Shown here: one piece after another, positions 59,976 through 64,000 of the stretch
How positions within the stretch are numbered: position 1 is the stretch's first letter
Layout: the number at the start of each line of letters is the position of its first letter
Assembly: GCF_000716435.1 (NCBI RefSeq)
Contig: NZ_JNWO01000020.1
Coordinates: forward strand, 62,001 to 126,000
From: Streptomyces xylophagus
GTDB taxonomy: Bacteria > Actinomycetota > Actinomycetes > Streptomycetales > Streptomycetaceae
Direction of reading: 5' to 3'
DNA: 64,000 nt
The notes under the pieces: generated by a model
Told to the model about the DNA's origin: nothing
Seen by the model: only the letters and a program-made list of their open reading frames with translations
Database searches by the model: none
Translations under genes and position numbers: made by a program

Positions 59976-60295
59976 CAGTGCGCACCGCCCATGTTGAGGA
60001 CGACCACCCCGATGATGATCAGCGCGATTCCGGCGGCCTTCGCGAGGGTCATCCCCTCCCCGAGGAACACCGTCCCGATCCCCACGATCGCCGCGGTACC
60101 GAGCCCGGACCAGATCGCGTAGGCCGTACCCACCGACATGGACTTCAGCGTCTGCGCGAGCAACGCGAAGGAAACCGCGTACCCGAGGACCGTAAGAACC
60201 GACGGCCACAGCCGGCTGAAACCGTGGCTGAACTTCATGGCGGTGGTGCCGCCCACCTCCGCGGCGATCGCCGTGAGGAGCATCAGGAATCCCAT
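59975..60295 (-). CDS. Small multidrug resistance (SMR/QacE-type) transporter
   Basis: A 106-aa four-helix membrane protein. Glu13 in AIAAEVGGT is the essential membrane-embedded carboxylate of EmrE-like proteins, and YAIWSGLGTAAI carries the family signature. Members work as dimers that exchange protons for cationic drugs or guanidinium. The start at MGFLMLLT gives the standard length, although the frame is open upstream. It is coupled to the TetR gene. Confidence 0.9.
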   Translation of the reverse strand: MGFLMLLTAIAAEVGGTTAMKFSHGFSRLWPSVLTVLGYAVSFALLAQTLKSMSVGTAYAIWSGLGTAAIVGIGTVFLGEGMTLAKAAGIALIIIGVVVLNMGGAH

Positions 60296-60539
60296 GTGTA
60301 CGAGTGTACATAACCAAGCCGCTGCCCGAGCCGACAGCGAAAGCGCACCGAGTATGAGACGTGAAGTCCCATACGTCACACGAGAGCCGTACCTCACGCG
60401 CCGGCGTCCCGGAATCTCGTAGAAACCGCTCGCTGAAACGGCTGCTCGGAGGCCTCTCGCTCCACTACTGTTTCACCGTTCACACACCTGGCTCACACGG
60501 TCACGGCCGTCGCCATGGGCGCCGCTGGAGGAACAGCGC

Positions 60540-61406
60540 ATGCCAGACAGTACGACCCCACCGTCCCCCAACTCCCCCTGGGAGAACGGCTGGACCCCCG
60601 ACAGCTCCCGGCCCCCCGGAACCCGCCGGCTCTGGCTGGCCGGGGCGCTCGCCCTCACCACCGTCCTCACCTGTGTCGCCACAATCGCCGTGATGGACAA
60701 GTCGCATGACGAAGCGTCACGTACGAAGGAGGCCGATCCCACAGCACCGGTCGGTTCGGACGGTCCCGGTCTGCTCTCCTACGCCTCGCCGTCGAAGAAG
60801 AGCACGTCCACAGCCGACGAGCACACATCCGCATCCCCGAAGGCAGCACCCACCACATCGGCCGCCGCCGTCACGGAACACAGCTCCACGCCCTCCGCGA
60901 AGGCGCCCGCGCCGTCCAAGTCGACGTCGTCCCACGGGAGTTCGTCCTCGTCCGGCTCATCCGGCTCATCCGGTTCGTCGAGCTCGGCCGCCTGGAAGTC
61001 GGTCCGCTCGGTCAACTACCCGGACCGCTACTGGCAGGTGAGCGGAGGCTACGTCAAGCTCAACCCGATCGGCTCCGCCGCCGCCCGCCGCGCCGCCACC
61101 TTCAAACTGGTCAAGGGCCTTGCCAACAGCTCCTGTTACTCCTTCGCCACGGCCGACGGCAGCTACCTCCGCCACCGCAACTTCATCCTCCGCGCGGAAC
61201 GCAACGACGGCTCGCCCCTCTTCAAGCAGGACGCCACCTTCTGCCCCCGCCCCTCGTCCTACTCCGGCGCGGTGATGCTGGAGTCGGTCAACTACCCGGG
61301 CCGCTTCCTGCGCCACCAGAACTTCCAGCTCAAACTGGACCGGTACCAGAACGGCAACCTGTACCAGCAGGACTCGGCGTTCCGGCTGGTGGACGGGCTC
61401 AACTAG
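60540..61406 (+). CDS. Membrane-anchored AbfB-domain protein
   Basis: A 288-aa type II membrane protein: Pro/Ser-rich cytoplasmic start, one transmembrane helix (about 30-52, LWLAGALALTTVLTCVATIAV), a Ser/Thr/Pro-rich spacer with a TCC GGC TCA-type tandem repeat (60951-60980), and an AbfB (arabinofuranosidase B) beta-trefoil domain at about 150-288. Its repeats read SVNYPDRYWQVSGGYV, YLRHRNFILRAE and VNYPGRFLRHQNFQL. AbfB domains bind arabinose-containing polysaccharide. No catalytic domain is present, so an adhesion or sensing role is likely. Monocistronic; GGAGGAAC precedes the ATG. Confidence 0.8.
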   Translation: MPDSTTPPSPNSPWENGWTPDSSRPPGTRRLWLAGALALTTVLTCVATIAVMDKSHDEASRTKEADPTAPVGSDGPGLLSYASPSKKSTSTADEHTSASPKAAPTTSAAAVTEHSSTPSAKAPAPSKSTSSHGSSSSSGSSGSSGSSSSAAWKSVRSVNYPDRYWQVSGGYVKLNPIGSAAARRAATFKLVKGLANSSCYSFATADGSYLRHRNFILRAERNDGSPLFKQDATFCPRPSSYSGAVMLESVNYPGRFLRHQNFQLKLDRYQNGNLYQQDSAFRLVDGLN

Positions 61407-61411
61407 GGCCC

Positions 61412-61795
61412 CTAGGCAGGCGCGTCACGAAAGGCGATCAGCGAGGCCTTGGGCCGCAGTACGCAGAACTCGTTGCCCTCCGGGTCGGCGAGCACCACCC
61501 AGCCCACGGCCTCGCCCTGCCCGACATCGATCCGCCGCGCACCCAGCGCGAGGAGCCGCTCGACCTCCGCCTCCTGGTCGTCGGGAGCGAGGTCGAAGTG
61601 CAGCCGGTTCTTGACGGTCTTCCGGTCGCTCACCGGCATGAAACAGATGCCGGTCTCCGCGAACTCCCCTGACCCGATGACGACTTCGCGTTCCTTCTCG
61701 GACAGGATTCGCCAGTCCAGCACCTGGCACCAGAAGCGGGCGAGGCCCGGCAGGTCGTGCGTGTCGATTACTACGTGATGCAAAGAAACGGCCAT
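61412..61795 (-). CDS. VOC-family (glyoxalase-like) protein
   Basis: A 127-aa protein of the vicinal-oxygen-chelate fold with two beta-alpha-beta-beta-beta halves. MAVSLHHVVIDTHDLPGLARFW opens the fold with the metal His, RLHFDLAPDD supplies the middle His/Asp, and EGNEFCVL the C-terminal Glu. Substrate unknown; paralogues include glyoxalase and bleomycin-binding proteins. The start codon lies inside a hairpin (61786-61816). Confidence 0.82.
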   Translation of the reverse strand: MAVSLHHVVIDTHDLPGLARFWCQVLDWRILSEKEREVVIGSGEFAETGICFMPVSDRKTVKNRLHFDLAPDDQEAEVERLLALGARRIDVGQGEAVGWVVLADPEGNEFCVLRPKASLIAFRDAPA

Positions 61796-61816
61796 ACCGC
61801 AAAGGTATGGCCGTTT
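61786..61816 (-). terminator. Terminator of the suf operon, overlapping the VOC start
   Basis: AAACGGCCATACC (61786-61798) and GGTATGGCCGTTT (61804-61816) pair over 13 bp with a GCAAA loop. On the minus strand it follows the sufT-like stop by 16 bp and is followed by TCTTTGC. The VOC start (61795-61793) is inside its distal arm. Confidence 0.65.
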
Positions 61817-61832
61817 CCGTGAGTCCGAGGGT

Positions 61833-62171
61833 TCAGACGTTGAACCCCAGCGCCCGAAGCTGATCCCGCCCGTCGTCCGTGATCTTGTCCGGACCCCACG
61901 GCGGCATCCACACCCAGTTGATGCGGAGTTCGTTGACGAGGCCGTCCGTCGCGGACTTGGCCTGGTCCTCGATGACGTCCGTCAGCGGGCAGGCCGCCGA
62001 GGTCAGCGTCATGTCGATGGTCGCGATGTTCGCGTCGTCGATGTGCACGCCGTAGATGAGGCCGAGGTTGACGACGTCGATGCCCAGTTCGGGGTCGACC
62101 ACGTCGAGCAGGGCCTCGCGGACCTCCTCCTCGGAGGCGGGCTTGATCTCCATGGTCTCGGTGTCACTCAT
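61833..62171 (-). CDS. sufT: SufT-like metal-sulfur cluster assembly factor (DUF59/MIP18)
   Basis: A 112-aa protein of the MIP18/DUF59 family. DVVDPELGIDVVNLGLIYGV is the family signature, and SAACPLTDVI carries the conserved Cys in the usual position. Family members help Fe-S cluster maturation. It overlaps the sufU stop (ATGA) and ends the suf operon. Confidence 0.87.
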   Translation of the reverse strand: MSDTETMEIKPASEEEVREALLDVVDPELGIDVVNLGLIYGVHIDDANIATIDMTLTSAACPLTDVIEDQAKSATDGLVNELRINWVWMPPWGPDKITDDGRDQLRALGFNV

Positions 62172-62641
62172 GCCGTCTTCCTTTCCGCGTCGGCGTCGAC
62201 TCCGCCCAGGGCCTGGGCCGTCGCGTCCTTCCACGCCATCCAGCTGAGGAGGGCGCACTTCACCCGTGCCGGGTACTTGGAGACACCGGCGAACGCGATC
62301 GCGTCCTCCAGCACCTCCTCCATCGCGTCGTCGGGCTCGGTGCGGCCCTTGGACTGCATCAGCTCCAGGAAGGTCTCCTGGATCTTCTGCGCCTCGGACA
62401 GCTCCTTGCCGACGAGGAGGTCGTTCAGTACGGAGGCCGAGGCCTGGCTGATGGAGCAGCCCTGGCCCTCGTAGGAGATGTCGGTGATCTGCTCGCCGTC
62501 GTACTTCACGCGCAGTGTGATCTCGTCGCCGCACGTCGGGTTGACGTGGTGCACCTCGGCGTCGCCATCCCGCAAGCCCCGCCCGTGCGGGTGCTTGTAG
62601 TGGTCCAGGATGACTTCCTGGTACATCGAATCCAGCTTCAC
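62168..62641 (-). CDS. sufU: SufU-type zinc-bound sulfur-transfer/scaffold protein
   Basis: A 157-aa SufU protein. Ligand residues Cys37 and Asp39 (NPTCGDE), Cys62 (GQGCSIS) and Cys129 (VKCALLSW) are all present; in known SufU they bind zinc and accept sulfur from SufS by ligand exchange. It lies between sufS and the DUF59 gene with 14-bp and 4-base-overlap junctions. Confidence 0.92.
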   Translation of the reverse strand: MKLDSMYQEVILDHYKHPHGRGLRDGDAEVHHVNPTCGDEITLRVKYDGEQITDISYEGQGCSISQASASVLNDLLVGKELSEAQKIQETFLELMQSKGRTEPDDAMEEVLEDAIAFAGVSKYPARVKCALLSWMAWKDATAQALGGVDADAERKTA

Positions 62642-62655
62642 GTTCAGCCAGCTCC

Positions 62656-63912
62656 TCAGCCGAAGAAGTTCCGTACGTGCTCCAGACCGTCGACCAGTGC
62701 GTCGATCTCGGCCGGCGTGGAGTACAGATAGAACGACGCTCGCGTGGTCGCAGGAATTCCGTAGCGGAGGCAGACCGGCCGTGCGCAGTGGTGGCCGACC
62801 CGGACCGCGATGCCTTCCTCGTCCAGCACCTGGCCCACGTCGTGCGGGTGGATGTCGCCGAGCGTGAAAGAGATCGCCGCGCCCCGGTCCTCGGCCGTGG
62901 TGGGGCCGATGATCTTCAGGTCGGGGACGTCCAGCAGGCGCTTCACCGCGTACTCGGTCAGCGCGTGCTCATGGGCGAGGATCTTGTCCATGCCGATCGC
63001 CGACAGATAGTCGATCGCCGCGCCGAGACCGACCGCCTGCGCGATCGGCGGGGTGCCCGCCTCGAACTTGTGCGGGGCGGGGGCGTACGTCGACGAGTGC
63101 ATCGACACGGTCTCGATCATCTCGCCGCCGCCGAGGAACGGCGGGAGGTCCTCCAGGAGCTCCTGGCGGCCCCACAACACACCGATACCCGTCGGGCCGC
63201 ACATCTTGTGGCCGGTGAAGGCCACGAAGTCGGCCTGGAGCGCCTGGACGTCCAGCGGCATGTGCGGGGCGGCCTGCGAGGCGTCGATCAGGACCAGGGC
63301 CCCGACCTCCTGCGCGCGGCGCACGATCTTCTCGACCGGGTTGACCGTGCCGAGGATGTTGGAGACCAGCACGAAGGAGACGATCTTCGTCTTCTCGGTG
63401 ATGACCTCGTCTATGTTCGAGAGGTCCAGCCGGCCGTCGTCCGTGAGGCCGAACCACTTCAGCTTCGCGCCCGTGCGCTGCGAGAGCAGCTGCCACGGCA
63501 CGATGTTGGAGTGGTGCTCCATCTCCGTGATGACGATCTCGGTCTCGTGGTCCACGCGGTAGGGCTCGTCGGCCCAACCCAGCATGTTCGCCACGAGGTT
63601 GAGCGACTCGGAGGCGTTCTTGGTGAAGATCACCTCGTCGCGGCTGGGCGCGTTGATGAACGTGGCGACCTTGTCGCGCGCGCCCTCGTACAGCGCCGTG
63701 GCCTCCTCGGCGAGCACATGCACACCGCGGTGGACGTTGGCGTTGTAGCGCTCGTAGTACTCGTTCAGGGCGTCCAGCACCTGGCGCGGCTTCTGCGAGG
63801 TCGCCGCGTTGTCCAGGTACACGAGCTTCTTACCGTCGTGAACCGTGCGGTCCAGGATGGGGAAGTCCTTGCGGATCGCCTCGGTATCGAGGAGGCCCGG
63901 CAGTTGTGTCAC
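62656..63912 (-). CDS. sufS: SufS-type cysteine desulfurase
   Basis: A 418-aa class V PLP enzyme that removes sulfur from cysteine for Fe-S cluster assembly. FTGHKMCGPTG contains the PLP Lys, LIDASQAAPH the Asp-x-Ser-Gln that binds the PLP ring, and RVGHHCARP the catalytic Cys with its neighbouring His. The start is GTG, overlapping the sufC stop (GTGA). It passes persulfide to SufU. Confidence 0.93.
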   Translation of the reverse strand: MTQLPGLLDTEAIRKDFPILDRTVHDGKKLVYLDNAATSQKPRQVLDALNEYYERYNANVHRGVHVLAEEATALYEGARDKVATFINAPSRDEVIFTKNASESLNLVANMLGWADEPYRVDHETEIVITEMEHHSNIVPWQLLSQRTGAKLKWFGLTDDGRLDLSNIDEVITEKTKIVSFVLVSNILGTVNPVEKIVRRAQEVGALVLIDASQAAPHMPLDVQALQADFVAFTGHKMCGPTGIGVLWGRQELLEDLPPFLGGGEMIETVSMHSSTYAPAPHKFEAGTPPIAQAVGLGAAIDYLSAIGMDKILAHEHALTEYAVKRLLDVPDLKIIGPTTAEDRGAAISFTLGDIHPHDVGQVLDEEGIAVRVGHHCARPVCLRYGIPATTRASFYLYSTPAEIDALVDGLEHVRNFFG

Positions 63913-64000
63913 GCGGATACGCCACCCTTCGCGGTGTAGGCCTCGTAGCCCTCGTTCTCCAGCTTGTCGGCGAGCTCGGCGCCGCCGGACTCGACGATCC
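63909..64000 (-). CDS. sufC: SufC Fe-S assembly ATPase, C-terminal end (partial)
   Basis: The last 30 codons of the gene extend beyond the window. The readable tail reads RIVESGGAELADKL and ends AYTAKGGVSA, typical of SufC, the soluble ABC-type ATPase of the SufBCD complex. The stop overlaps the GTG of sufS, so it belongs to the same operon. Confidence 0.88.
   Translation of the reverse strand, partial: IVESGGAELADKLENEGYEAYTAKGGVSA

Overview
The window is high-GC (about 70%) actinobacterial chromosome, almost certainly Streptomyces: many GTG starts, ATGA/GTGA overlaps inside operons, TerD-family and ArsR/SRPBCC genes, an ABC sugar importer without its own ATPase, and a suf operon close to dapA and dapD. 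No rRNA, tRNA, CRISPR array or insertion sequence is visible. Every assignment rests on reading the sequence; no database search was run.

Layout. 0-8.5 kb: a GntR/DHDPS-superfamily pair, a metallo-beta-lactamase-fold hydrolase, and two copies of a pair made of a short-chain or extended oxidoreductase plus an F420-reductase-like NADP-binding protein, one beside a LysR gene and one beside a TetR gene. 8.6-18.4 kb: an MFS transporter, then a sugar-acid and sugar-alcohol block: a KdgD-like dehydratase with an unknown protein, a divergent uronate dehydrogenase, a DeoR regulator and a four-gene binding-protein/permease/permease/Zn-dehydrogenase operon. 18.4-27.7 kb: a TerD protein, a TetR/MFS efflux pair with a clear operator, an aminotransferase/permease operon with a divergent LysR gene, and a GntR/ACC-deaminase operon. 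27.7-29.5 kb: a lower-GC island with a possible small membrane peptide gene and a freestanding, degenerate intein with an intact-looking LAGLIDADG endonuclease. 29.5-41 kb: secreted and housekeeping genes (PhoX-like phosphatase, trypsin-like protease, extracellular nuclease, ArsR/SRPBCC pair, ABM protein, dapA-type lyase) and a 136-bp palindrome. 41-46 kb: two sigma-factor modules around dapD.

46.4-59.3 kb is the most notable part: a two-gene Tc (insecticidal toxin complex) locus. The first gene encodes a 2,499-residue TcB-TcC fusion (SpvB, TcdB-mid, RHS shell). Its C-terminal cargo looks like a phosphodiester glycosidase (NAGPA/DUF2233) domain. The second encodes a TcA-like pore subunit with Ig-like domains at its N terminus in place of the usual front end, and it contains a rare TTA codon, which suggests bldA dependence. 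59.4-64 kb: TetR/SMR pair, an AbfB-domain membrane protein, a VOC protein and the end of the suf Fe-S operon (sufC partial, sufS, sufU, sufT), whose terminator overlaps the VOC start codon.

Uronate catabolism, ACC deaminase, secreted nuclease, phosphatase and protease, and a Tc toxin together fit a soil organism that meets plant roots and invertebrates. That lifestyle reading is inference.
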